A DNA stretch of 64,000 nt from Lepidonotus clava (lineage: Eukaryota > Annelida > Polychaeta > Phyllodocida > Polynoidae), in assembly GCA_936440205.1 (NCBI GenBank), contig OW387150.1, positions 35,511,795-35,575,794 of the forward strand, read 5' to 3'. A program made the translations under genes and the position numbers. Each line of letters opens with the position of its first letter. Within the stretch, counting starts at the first letter, position 1. The notes under the pieces are model-generated. The model searched no databases. It had not been told where the DNA came from and saw nothing but the letters and a program-made list of their open reading frames with translations. Below are positions 53,456 to 62,864 of this stretch, one piece after another.

Positions 53456-54301
53456 TTAGTATTGGAGAGTACGAGTAGGAGTAAATCTAGGAATAGAATA
53501 AGCCGTCACGAGACTTGATTCTTTACCGTTCCTTCCGACAACCCTGACAATATGGTCACAACCCTCCTGACCATCTCCGATTTCTGTATCGAACTCTTTT
53601 TCATAGAAGAATTTGCTGTTGTCAAGGGTGTTGACTATTTTGTCAGGATATCGGATGGTTGCGTTGATAAGGGGAATAACAATGTCAGCGTGCAGAAATA
53701 TAGAAGGTTTCCCATCAGGATCTGCTTCTGATTTACGCCAAAAACGTCTCTGTACTGTTTCCTTGACAGAGTGTCGCGCAAAAATGTGACTCAAGATACC
53801 TTGTGTTGTCGGTAAACCGACAACACAAGGTTTCTTGGTTATCATATCTTTGAGCGTTAGATTTGGTTGTCGTGTTAGCCGAATGTTTTTCAGAAGTTTG
53901 CAATTTTGAAATAAAATGTTTGGATGAATTTCACCCTCAATTTGATACATTCCGTCTCTCGGACAGATGTATTTCACCCAATGCTGCTCTCCATAGATAC
54001 CTGATGCTCGCGCAAAAGGCACGTTGACCACCTCATTTCGAAAATGAGATGGTCTTCCAATGAGCGGTGCCAGCGGTACACGGTGCTGAACCGAGGGTTG
54101 TGCGTTCATGTACATGGTGAGACTGGTGCGATTGATGACAAGTCTAGAAATGAATCTCAGAGGGTCTCTGAGAGCGTATATTATCATTTTTGTTAACGAC
54201 CACAATACGTATCTCCAATGAAACCGATACATGTAAATTTTTGAATATTTGTTATGAAGTGCACGTGTCAGACTCTCGCGTCGCGTCACTAATGGAACCA
54301 T
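53456..54301 (-). CDS. unassigned Polinton protein, 281 codons
   Basis: The open frame runs from ATG at 54301 to a stop at 53456. The N-terminal 60 residues are basic and aromatic (MYRFHWRYVLWSLTKMIIYA). The rest is globular with mixed composition (for example HWVKYICPRDGMYQIEGEIH and KSEADPDGKPSIFLHADIVI). It shows no motif that I recognise. It faces the plus-strand gene at 54428, giving a divergent promoter of about 125 bp, and is separated from the ATPase block by 900 bp of repeats and a hairpin. It may be an early or regulatory gene. Confidence 0.6.
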   Translation of the reverse strand: MVPLVTRRESLTRALHNKYSKIYMYRFHWRYVLWSLTKMIIYALRDPLRFISRLVINRTSLTMYMNAQPSVQHRVPLAPLIGRPSHFRNEVVNVPFARASGIYGEQHWVKYICPRDGMYQIEGEIHPNILFQNCKLLKNIRLTRQPNLTLKDMITKKPCVVGLPTTQGILSHIFARHSVKETVQRRFWRKSEADPDGKPSIFLHADIVIPLINATIRYPDKIVNTLDNSKFFYEKEFDTEIGDGQEGCDHIVRVVGRNGKESSLVTAYSIPRFTPTRTLQY

Positions 54302-54427
54302 GTACTCAGTGATATCTACTTATCGGTAACAAAACAAAATACGAATGAAATAACGGACGACGCTCATGAAAAACTTTGTGAAATTGGAAAAACCGTCCTA
54401 CGTTTAATCGACGTTGATAGTAAACTT
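54302..54427. promoter_or_regulatory. divergent promoter region in the Polinton
   Basis: This 126-bp gap separates the left-directed gene (starting at 54301) and the right-directed gene (from 54428). On plus, TTGTATAAAAGAC at 54427-54439 resembles a TATA box, which suggests that the real start of the right-directed gene may be a later ATG (for example in MGWSLLNTLMMG). Confidence 0.4.
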
Positions 54428-54809
54428 TTGTATAAAAGACTCATGGGCTGGAGTCTTCTCAACACTCTCATGATGGGACGTAGAAGTTTGACTGCTCGTG
54501 GAAAGACCTCAGCTTCCTCCCCTCAGGAGGGCCTTCCGAAGCAGGCGCCTCCTGGAAATTCGATCATTGATGAATACTTTGATCAATACCGAGTGTTTCC
54601 ATCGAGAGAAGATGCCGGTTACGTTTCTGCTGCAGTTGGGGGGTATGCGACAGATTCGTCCATGGACACTCAATCTGGCTATATGACAGATGTAGGCGAA
54701 GACACGTCCATCCCCGTCAACGCTGTTGATGCCAGTCTATACAACGATATTTCTGATCTGTGGAATCCCGAGCCACCTGCACCTTTGACTGACGCTGTCA
54801 CCGCCACAA

Positions 54810-54885
<76 letters not shown>

Positions 54886-55919
54886 TTACCTCCAAGACGA
54901 CTCCAACAAAGAAAACGTGCCACCACCGAAAGACGGCAAAGCTCTTTCGGTACCGATCACCATCGAAGAAGAGTCGGAGGGAGAACCAACAGACAAGAAA
55001 AAGGCACCGTCGAGAAAACGGAAGCCTGCTGGTGAACGGAAACCTCGTGCAAAGAAAGGTAAACCAGTGGCAGTGGAGGTTGAACTAGCGAAGCAGTATG
55101 CTGATGCGGTCTTGAAGGAGCTACAGGCACAGCAGAGTAAAGCCGCCCCTCTCTCGCCTATATTGGACCTGACCGGATTGTTCTGGCCACTGGAATTGGA
55201 CGTCGACTACAAGGACGGTTACATCACGCAAGCTAAGAAGGTGTATTTCCTCAACAGTGACGCCTTCAAGAACACCTGCATCCACGTGTATGGGCCACCT
55301 GATCCTGTAGGGGTAAGTACGATTTTAAATTATAGAAGCATTATTTTTATTTCGGGTAACATGTACTTCGTTTATAGTTAACTTTCATTGTAATTATTTA
55401 ATGTGATTAGAAAAGTAAAGAATACATAAGAGTGTAAATAGAGATAGAATGAGAGAGAGAGAGAGAGAGCCCCAAATTTATACATATAACTCAAAACAAA
55501 ATTGTGCTTATATTTTTCAGGTCGGCATAATTCAGTACCCTCAGCGAGCCTACGAACGCCGGATCAACTTGAGCAAGACAGGCTTCCAGAACCTTCTCGA
55601 CACCGCAAAAACGATCATCCAGCAGTACGAACGTGCCTCAGGTGAAGCGGAACAGGGCATCCCGACTATTAAGCCTTACGTCCAGGAGATCAACAAGACG
55701 CACAACATCTCGGTCATCGTCACCACCTACCAGGGGAAGGCCAAGATCCATCTGCGGTCCCGCCACTACGTGGAGCAGCTGGAGAAACGGGTCAACTCGG
55801 GCGGGGTGCACGACGCACCTCCGAAAGACCAGGGGCACACTGTGCCATACACACTGTTCTTCGACTTGGTTAGCACGCTCGGACCAAAGATCCTGAATGA
55901 CTTAAAGCAGTCCGAATAG
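54428..55919 (+). CDS. Polinton protein with Ala repeat and basic region; possible ssDNA-binding C-terminus
   Basis: The coding sequence is open in two blocks. The short gap between them starts GTAAGT and ends TTTTTCAG, so splicing is possible. The first block has a Tyr/Ser-rich acidic part, an Ala run of about 25 codons (GCC)n, a basic nuclear-signal-like stretch (KKKAPSRKRKPAGERKPRAK) and a globular start. The second block begins with the IIQYPQRAYERRINLSKTG type sequence. Its pattern is loosely like the PC4/p15 single-strand-DNA-binding fold, though I cannot confirm this. The codon use is GC-rich compared with the polymerase. It is possibly a nuclear replication or transcription factor of the element. 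Confidence 0.5.
54811..54886 (+). repeat. (GCC)n trinucleotide run, poly-Ala
   Basis: About 25 uninterrupted GCC triplets encode alanine. Such runs change length quickly, so copies of this element should differ here. Confidence 0.9.
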
Positions 55920-56222
55920 ATCACAGAACATGCTGTAATCACCAAGGGCAGATAGGTGTGGTCTTACAACATATCAGTAACTATACATGGTGTGGTGTGG
56001 TTGCCTATATACATATATACACAGAAAACATTTAATCATGCTGTAGATATTATATTAGCTAGCTTCAAAGAAAATATTTAGTCAGCTTTTTATATATTCA
56101 CCTAGCGCATAGTTAGTGTAACACATAGTTAGCTTCAAACAAAAAATATTTAGTCAGCTTTTATATAACTAGCTAGAACATAAGTGAATATTTTATATAG
56201 TTATTAAGTCGAAAATAAGAAA
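55920..56222. other. Polinton spacer before the polymerase
   Basis: AT-rich, with direct repeats: TAGTTAGTGTAACACATAGT and ATATTTAGTCAGCTTTTATAT occur twice (56078-56170). No gene is seen. Confidence 0.5.
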
Positions 56223-59200
56223 ATGAATCAGAATATAAATTGTCCGATGTGTAACGTGCCACGTCGTCCTCGCAATTTTTCTTTACATTCTGGAAAGGTT
56301 ATCTGTTCTTCACCTACATGCATCAGAGAACAGTATGATATAGAAACAACAGTAATGCCATCAACTATAGGTAGTTATTGGTGGTATCACGACACTTATG
56401 TTAAAAACTTTAAGTCAATCGCAAACTGTTTAGTTCTCCTAGGAAGCGTTCAATCAATTTTCAATGTCAGACTCTCAACTCTGAACATGAAAGAAGCAGT
56501 TGAAGAGATAATAGAGGCTATTAACAAAATACATCAGAACCAAGTTTTCGAATATAGACTAGCTATATCTTTAGGTGCATTACTTGAAAGACTTAATGGA
56601 GGAACAACAGAAACTGCCGAAGAAAAGATTTATACAGAAGATAGAGAAGTTATGTATTATCATCCTTCAGTGAATAACTCCTCTTTATTTTGGTTAGAGC
56701 ACGAACAGCAAAGCAATTACAGACATATTAAAATTGATTCTGACTTGCAAGATGTAATAAGTTTTTTACGCGATAAAGAATGGAGTGTCAATAGAGCTGA
56801 CACAAGTTGGAGACTAGTGGGTAATGTAAACGCAAACATCTACATAGTAAGGGTTCAAGGTAGAGAGGATGGTCTAATAGGAAGATTGGATACAATTCCG
56901 AATTTCCTACGTAGACGGGGGTTACAACATTTCCATCGTAATCCAAAGAGCAAATGGGTGTACAAAGACTACCTGTGTTTTTTTAGATGTCTGTCGTATT
57001 TTCTTTTCAAAAACACATCCCACTGTGAAAGACTACTTCAAGAATGTTTTCCTGATGAAACTAAAGTATCATTCAGAGGCATTTCAATTAAGGCCTTGAC
57101 CCAGATAGAAGCCAAATACAACATTATGATAAGAGTGTTTTCACTCATTCCTAAGAAGAGTAGCACTTCCAAGAAAAAGAAAGTTAAAAAGGGAACACCT
57201 TGTACATTAAAATGTATAAAGGGAAATTTAATGAGTGTTGAGGATGAGTCTAAAGTTATGACACTAAATCTATACGACCATCACTTCAGTCTAGTAAACG
57301 ATCTAAATGAATATTCACAGTTCCACATGTGTCGTAAGTGTAGAAGACTCTTTGAAACAGAGTATAATCTTAAGCGACACACTAACATAAAAAGCGACTG
57401 TACGCAAGTTAAATTCATCTACAAAGGTGGTATTTACAGAAACAAACCATCTGTATTTGATAGACTGGAGGAGCTAGGTATAAAGATACCAGCTGAACTT
57501 CGAATATATCCATACAAAATTGTGTATGATTTCGAAAGTTATTTTTCTCACAAAACAAAAGGTGATGTTCAGACAACTAACACAGTAGTCGAATCACATC
57601 ATGTACCGCTTTCATCTAGTGTAGCAAGTGACTTTCCAGAATGGGAAAAACCAGTTTGTTTCATAAGAAAAAGTGATGGAGAAAATGATGAAATAGTTCA
57701 CGACACACTGGATTACATACAAAAGTTAGCTGAAAAAATAGGAACTGTTGTAGAAACACGTTTCTCTCACATAATAAAAAAGCTTGAAAAGTATAAGAAA
57801 AACGAGATTGCTGAAGGAAAAAAAGTGCCTAAATCACTAATGAAGAGCATAGGAAAAAAGGGTAGTAATAAAACCTCGCACAGAATAGATAAAATCAAAA
57901 TTCGTCTTATGAACTATATTTACAGAGTACCTGTCATAGGTTTCAATTCTGGTTGCTATGACTTAAATCTAATAAAGCGAGATTTCCATTCCTTTTATGC
58001 AAAGAAGCAAACAGCTGAGATGAAAACCATAAAAAGGAGTAATCAATATATAGCTGTCTACACAGAGAACTGTGTTTATTTAGACATGTTAAATTATCTA
58101 GCTCCCGGATACTCCTATGCTAGCTATTTAAAAGCTTTCCTACAAGATGAAAGTAAAGGGTTCTTTCCATATGAGTGGATGACATCAACTAGAAAACTAG
58201 GGAACTTAAAACTTCCACCTCGCTCAGCTTTCTATAGTTCACTTACGGGTACTTCTATATCAGAGGAAGACTATGCCAAGTGTAAGAAAGTGTGGAAAGA
58301 TAATGGAATGACAACTTTCAGAGATTATCTAATATATTACAATAACAAAGATGTAGAACCTTTTGTCAAAGCTATAAACCAACACATGAAATTTTTCAGT
58401 GAAAGAGGAATAGATATTTTCAAAGATGGTCTGACTCTTCCAGGGCTTACACTAAAATTTCTATTTGATAACACATTATCAAACACCCTTCCTTACATTA
58501 TATTCTCAGAGGCAGACAAAGATGTGCACAAATTAATTAGAAGCAATTTGGTAGGTGGTCTATCGATTATATTTCATAGACATCAAAAAGCAGGCGTGAC
58601 ACGAATACGGGGAAGATCATTCGGACCATTAAGTAAAGTGTGCCGTCATATCATAGGAGTAGATGCAAACAGTCTTTACCTTAAATGTATGGGTGAAGAA
58701 CACTGTACGGGGTACTTTGTAGTCCGCAGAAGTAGTAACAATTACAAACCTGAACAATCTCAAAAAGTCAGTCGCGCTGCAACAGAATGGTTGCGGTTTC
58801 GAGAGATTACAGACAAAGTTAAAATACTACATGCTTATAACCATGGGGAAGTTAGTGTGGGTACAAAAAGAGTTCGAGTGGACGGACTGGTTCCAGATAC
58901 AAAAACCGTGTATCAATTTCATGGTTGCTACTGGCATGGGCACGCGTGTCACATGAATAAAAACACTCTCTCTATTGATAAAGGCCGTAAACTAATGTCA
59001 GAAAGATGTCGACAAACTCTTAAAACAACACTGTATCTAGAACTAATAGGTTATACTGTCATTGAGAAATACGAATGTGACTGGAACAAAGACAAGAATA
59101 ACAACAACAGTGTTATAGCCTGTAAATCACTGTGGAGCATACCGATTCCAAACACACACAATACCCCTTCTGAAATAGATATAATAAACGGCGTAAAAAA

Positions 59201-60413
59201 TGGGACTATTTTTGGACCAGTATCGGTGGACATACACACACCTGATCACCTTAAATTTGAATTTGAAGAAATGACGCCCATTTTCAAAAATACAATGGTC
59301 TCAAGAGATGATGTAGGAGAACACATGAAACAACATCTATTAAAGAACGATAGAGTGAAAAGACCACAACGGCAATTAATCGGAAGTTATTTTGCAAAAA
59401 ATATTTTATTAGGTTCACCACTACTTAAATGGTATTTAGAAAAAGGCTTAATCGTAACAAAAGTTCACTTACTAGTTGAATACATACCACAGAAATCGTT
59501 TCTCTCATTTGTTGATCAAGTAACAGAGGCACGAAGAAAAGGGGACAAAAACCCTGACTGTAAAATTCTCTCTGACCTCTACAAACTCCTAGGAAACAGT
59601 TCATATGGAAAAACAATTTGTAACAAACAAAACTTCACAAACACTCGATATATGACACCAGAAAAAGCCGCTAGAATAGCTCTTCACTGGACAGTACAAG
59701 ATGTCCAAGACTTGTGTGAAGATACATGTGAAGTCTCATCACTCCCTACGTCAATAACATACGACCTTCCAGTTCAAATAGGTTTCATGGTATATCAATA
59801 CGCAAAACTGAAAATGTTACAATTTTACTACGACTTCTTATCAAAGTACATTGAAGAATCTGACTTTGAACTCTGTGAAATGGATACAGATAGTCTGTAT
59901 TTTGCACTCAGCGCACAGACTTTAGATGAATTAATAATTCCAGAAAAAAGAGAAGCCTATTATAGAGAACGACACTTATGGTTACCATCAGAATCTTGTG
60001 ATAATGAACATCACAGAGAACAATATATAATAGCGAAAACAAATAATTTACCATGGTTTCCACAACCATGTTGTAAAGAAAGAGAAAAATATGACAAACG
60101 GACCCCAGGACTATTCAAAATTGAATGGGAAGGAGATGAAATGACTTCACTAAATTCAAAATGCTATATCGGTCATGGAAAGGAAAAGAAAACTAGCTGT
60201 AAAGGTGTGATACAGAAACAAAACATACTTGACATGGACTCTTTTAACACCGTACTCGAAACACAAATCACGATGGACGCCGTTAACACTGGTTTCAAAG
60301 TTGTAGATCATCATTTAATAACATACAAACAGAAAAAGAGAGGATTAAGTTATCAATATATAAAAAGAAAAACTTGTGAAGACGGTGTGAGCACGATACC
60401 CTTAGATATCTAG
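56223..60413 (+). CDS. Polinton protein-primed DNA polymerase B
   Basis: The open frame has 1396 codons. The N-terminus has a Cys-pair motif (CPMCNVPRRP ... CSSPTC, residues 8-37). A C2H2 finger (CRKCRRLFETEYNLKRH) lies near residue 375. The 3'-5' exonuclease follows: Exo I YDFESYF (436-438 DFE), Exo II GFNSGCYDLN (573-582), Exo III YYNNKDVEPF. The polymerase has motif A VDANSLY (Asp 814), motif B KLLGNSSYG (1121-1129) and motif C MDTDSLYF (DTDS 1221-1224), then the SKCYIG (K-x-Y) motif. The family replicates linear genomes by protein priming. It looks whole, which argues for recent activity. Confidence 0.95.
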   Translation: MNQNINCPMCNVPRRPRNFSLHSGKVICSSPTCIREQYDIETTVMPSTIGSYWWYHDTYVKNFKSIANCLVLLGSVQSIFNVRLSTLNMKEAVEEIIEAINKIHQNQVFEYRLAISLGALLERLNGGTTETAEEKIYTEDREVMYYHPSVNNSSLFWLEHEQQSNYRHIKIDSDLQDVISFLRDKEWSVNRADTSWRLVGNVNANIYIVRVQGREDGLIGRLDTIPNFLRRRGLQHFHRNPKSKWVYKDYLCFFRCLSYFLFKNTSHCERLLQECFPDETKVSFRGISIKALTQIEAKYNIMIRVFSLIPKKSSTSKKKKVKKGTPCTLKCIKGNLMSVEDESKVMTLNLYDHHFSLVNDLNEYSQFHMCRKCRRLFETEYNLKRHTNIKSDCTQVKFIYKGGIYRNKPSVFDRLEELGIKIPAELRIYPYKIVYDFESYFSHKTKGDVQTTNTVVESHHVPLSSSVASDFPEWEKPVCFIRKSDGENDEIVHDTLDYIQKLAEKIGTVVETRFSHIIKKLEKYKKNEIAEGKKVPKSLMKSIGKKGSNKTSHRIDKIKIRLMNYIYRVPVIGFNSGCYDLNLIKRDFHSFYAKKQTAEMKTIKRSNQYIAVYTENCVYLDMLNYLAPGYSYASYLKAFLQDESKGFFPYEWMTSTRKLGNLKLPPRSAFYSSLTGTSISEEDYAKCKKVWKDNGMTTFRDYLIYYNNKDVEPFVKAINQHMKFFSERGIDIFKDGLTLPGLTLKFLFDNTLSNTLPYIIFSEADKDVHKLIRSNLVGGLSIIFHRHQKAGVTRIRGRSFGPLSKVCRHIIGVDANSLYLKCMGEEHCTGYFVVRRSSNNYKPEQSQKVSRAATEWLRFREITDKVKILHAYNHGEVSVGTKRVRVDGLVPDTKTVYQFHGCYWHGHACHMNKNTLSIDKGRKLMSERCRQTLKTTLYLELIGYTVIEKYECDWNKDKNNNNSVIACKSLWSIPIPNTHNTPSEIDIINGVKNGTIFGPVSVDIHTPDHLKFEFEEMTPIFKNTMVSRDDVGEHMKQHLLKNDRVKRPQRQLIGSYFAKNILLGSPLLKWYLEKGLIVTKVHLLVEYIPQKSFLSFVDQVTEARRKGDKNPDCKILSDLYKLLGNSSYGKTICNKQNFTNTRYMTPEKAARIALHWTVQDVQDLCEDTCEVSSLPTSITYDLPVQIGFMVYQYAKLKMLQFYYDFLSKYIEESDFELCEMDTDSLYFALSAQTLDELIIPEKREAYYRERHLWLPSESCDNEHHREQYIIAKTNNLPWFPQPCCKEREKYDKRTPGLFKIEWEGDEMTSLNSKCYIGHGKEKKTSCKGVIQKQNILDMDSFNTVLETQITMDAVNTGFKVVDHHLITYKQKKRGLSYQYIKRKTCEDGVSTIPLDI

Positions 60414-61045
60414 GAATTCGGCAATCATGTTGTAAATATTCTTTAATTCTGAAAAATAACAGACTTATAACTACGAAATATATCATTTATGAAGGAAATA
60501 CTCCAACAAAAAAATGAAAAATATAAAAAATATAAAAAAATATAAAATAAAAAGAAAATTAAACCTGTACATATCATTTATCTAACCGCTGTTTTAAAAA
60601 AATATTCAAAAGTTGAAATTTAAAAAAAAGAAATAATTGTTTAAGAAAAAGAAAAAAACTTTAAAATTATAATAAAAATAAAAATAAAATAATACAAAAT
60701 CTCACATAGAGACAGAAAAAAACGCTTGAAATATAAATATTTGTCTAAGAAAATGAAAAAACTTTAAAAAATTATAAAAATTTAAAAAAATTAAAAAAAT
60801 TATACAATATCTCACAGAAACCAAAAAAAATGCATGGCTTTATGCATGGCTTTATCTAGGGTAGAACTCCCGGCAGCGAAAAATCTCAGTCAATCACAGA
60901 GAAATTTCAGGTGTCTACCCACTACCAGTTATTTTCTTAGCACATACTAAATAGTAAATACTACAAAAATAACTGGCTACCCATATTTTATTCATCTAGT
61001 TGCTTAGTGTAGCCATAGTTTCAAGTATTATATTACAGCTTCAAT
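60414..61045. other. Polinton A-rich non-coding stretch and possible promoter
   Basis: Between 60490 and 60830 the plus strand is built of AAAAATATAAA and AAATTAAAAA type repeats. TGGCTTTAT is duplicated at 60835-60855. A direct ATGCATGGCTT repeat precedes GGGTAGAACTCCCGGCAGCG. The leader of the last plus-strand gene begins here. Confidence 0.5.
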
Positions 61046-61984
61046 ATGAGTGACAGCAGCTATTTGGATTTTCTAATCGATTTGGCAAGCAATGATTCAT
61101 CAACAAATGATGACGAGACCACACTTAGTTGGGATCTCGATTTATCATTCCTCAATATTGCTGAGTCACGACCTGAATCTCCGGATAGTACTCTCGACTC
61201 TAACTATCCATCAGCAGACATTAATTTTCAACTTATACCCAAAAATGATAAAGTCGCTGTACTTTGCAGATGTAGTGGATATTTCTTTTGGGAGATTATC
61301 CCCGCACAGTACAGCGACTTTTATCTGAAACCACACCATGTTAGTACTGTAGACCACACCACTGGTACGACGCGATCCTGTTCCACTTTTACAGAAGCTA
61401 TGTGGGACGGGTATAGTTTCGCAACGAGCCAGCTTATCAACGGCGATAACCACAAGGACTACTGTTTGGCGGTGTATCAACATCATCAAGACTCATGTTT
61501 CAGAGTTACTACCAGATACACCGTCAACAGTGTAAAGTCACTTATGGTTTTCATTGAGCAACATAAAGTGACAGCCGTTTCACAGGCCTTTTGTAAATGT
61601 CGAATCCGTGATTCCGATGTCACTTTTGTTGGTCCTTTGTTCTGTTTTACATGTATACAACTACACTGTGAGCTGAAATCAATTTACATTCAGGCCATCG
61701 AAAATTTCTTTTCATACCAGGTGCAAATGAATCCTGTTTTCGGTCACAATGTGTTGGCGACTGAAGTAGACTGTAACTTTTTCAAAGCACAGTCTCTCTT
61801 TCACCATACCATTGCTAAATCCGTCAGAAATCCTCATCACACATATGTATACACTCACACATGGAACAAAGAGAAACTGAAACAGCCGCAGATAAGGACA
61901 CTTGCCCGAAACTGTTCTCATTGTTTAATTTGTTTATTACCAGGCAACGGAAACAATGTTTTCTTATGCCAACAGTGTAAATGA
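61046..61984 (+). CDS. unassigned Cys-rich Polinton protein
   Basis: The open frame has 312 codons. The first 60 residues are acidic and Ser/Asp-rich (LSWDLDLSFLNIAESRPESP), like an activation domain. The rest contains several Cys groups: VLCRCSGYFFWE, CKCRIRDSDVTF..CFTC and a terminal CSHCLICLLP ... CQQCK pair that looks like a treble-clef/RING-type zinc site. The acidic start and zinc-binding end would fit a transcription factor or a ubiquitin-type ligase, but no family is recognised. AATAAA-type signals follow (62027, AATAAAAGA). It is the last gene before the hairpins and right TIR. Confidence 0.6.
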   Translation: MSDSSYLDFLIDLASNDSSTNDDETTLSWDLDLSFLNIAESRPESPDSTLDSNYPSADINFQLIPKNDKVAVLCRCSGYFFWEIIPAQYSDFYLKPHHVSTVDHTTGTTRSCSTFTEAMWDGYSFATSQLINGDNHKDYCLAVYQHHQDSCFRVTTRYTVNSVKSLMVFIEQHKVTAVSQAFCKCRIRDSDVTFVGPLFCFTCIQLHCELKSIYIQAIENFFSYQVQMNPVFGHNVLATEVDCNFFKAQSLFHHTIAKSVRNPHHTYVYTHTWNKEKLKQPQIRTLARNCSHCLICLLPGNGNNVFLCQQCK

Positions 61985-62065
61985 TTTTGTATTATATATT
62001 TTTCACTTTGTGAACAGTTTCAATGTAAATAAAAGATTACACCATGTATCTGTGACACTGTAAAT

Positions 62066-62285
62066 ATGTTTCTATATATGTTTCTAATGAATAAAACTTA
62101 TAAACGAATTTTATATGTTGTGTTTTCTATACGTATATTATTTAATGAATATAAACACGAAAACTCTATATTCAGTTTTCTATACGAATATTATTTAATG
62201 AATATGAAGACGAAACTTTATCAAAATCATATTAAACGAATACATACACATAAAGTAGATATAATTGAATCGAATAGTAATAGTA
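62066..62285. other. Polinton right subterminal AT-rich repeats
   Basis: TTTTCTATACG-ATATTATTTAATGAATAT occurs twice (62133 and 62177). ATAAAC and AATGAAT motifs recur. No gene is seen. Confidence 0.55.
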
Positions 62286-62295
62286 TAAGTGATAA

Positions 62296-62437
62296 AATTG
62301 CAAAGGGGGCGGTGCGCGCAGCCCATGGGAGGGTTTGTTTTAGGAATGAGGTGGAGACCTCCGGCCGTGCCTCCGGTCTCCACCTCATTCCTAAAACAGC
62401 CCTCCCATGGAATGCCCGCACCGCCCCCTTTGCAATT
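62296..62437. repeat. large hairpin 1 near the Polinton right end
   Basis: AATTGCAAAGGGGGCGGTGC pairs with GCACCGCCCCCTTTGCAATT. Pairing continues through CCATGGGAGGG / CCCTCCCATGG and GAATGAGGTGGAGACC / GGTCTCCACCTCATTC to a small GC-rich loop. Almost all 142 bp pair. It is GC-rich within AT-rich surroundings. Confidence 0.9.
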
Positions 62438-62481
62438 AAAATATCAGAACATATGTAATATTTTATCCGTAACCAGAATAT

Positions 62482-62610
62482 AGGGTCCCTGAGAAAGCAT
62501 GCCAGAGGAAGAGCGTGTTGAGGAACGACGTGCAGACCTCCGGCCTTAAGGCCTCCGGTCTCCACGTCGTTCCACGCGCTCTTCCCCTGACATGTTTTCT
62601 CAGTGACCCT
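62482..62610. repeat. large hairpin 2 near the Polinton right end
   Basis: AGGGTCCCTGAGAAAGCATG pairs imperfectly with CATGTTTTCTCAGTGACCCT, and GAGGAACGACGTGCAGACC pairs with GGTCTCCACGTCGTTCC. The tip CCGGCCTTAAGGCCTCCGG is palindromic. The tip-proximal AGACCTCCGG / CCGGTCTCCAC is shared with hairpin 1, so the two are related. Confidence 0.88.
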
Positions 62611-62647
62611 GTTTTCTAATATTTCTAACCTCTGACCTCTGACCTAA

Positions 62648-62803
62648 TTACAAAAATAGCTTTTATAAGTAGGTCGTAATGACCTAATTATTCAAAGTCT
62701 CTATTAAGCTATGAACCTATTTTAGACCTAAACTCGGTCGTAGTGACCTACTGACCTACTTAGTAGCATTGACTATGCGCGCCAGCGACTCCATCATACT
62801 ACT
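62648..62803 (-). repeat. Polinton right TIR
   Basis: Inverted copy of 45005-45155, ending CCATCATACTACT against the target duplication GTTGGG. See the left TIR. Confidence 0.85.
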
Positions 62804-62863
62804 GTTGGGGGGTCTGAGATTTTGAAAGTGTGCATACGTGTACTAAATGGAAGGCCCCCTGCT
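62804..62863. mobile_element. MITE family E, right half
   Basis: GTTGGGGGGTCTGAGATTTT through CGTGTACTAAATGGAAGGCC completes the MITE begun at 44893. Confidence 0.75.
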
Positions 62864-62864
62864 T

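Larger units (their letters stand above)
45005..62803. mobile_element. Polinton/Maverick, nearly whole fossil
   Basis: This is a 17.8-kb self-synthesising DNA element. Both ends start with AG (AGTAGTAT-ATGGAGTCGC), the TIRs are about 150 bp, and the 6-bp target duplication GTTGGG is identical at 44999-45004 and 62804-62809. All three traits are those of Polintons. It carries protein-primed DNA polymerase B, retroviral-type integrase with chromodomain, A32-like packaging ATPase, adenain-like protease, and major and minor capsid proteins. Three genes look broken, with about four breaks in all; the others are open. It is probably a young insertion that has begun to decay. It lies inside an older MITE. 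Confidence 0.95.

Noticed and set aside
61046-61984. LxCxE (Rb-binding) motif in the Cys-rich Polinton protein
   Set aside because: The nearest stretch reads LHCEL and does not fit the motif.
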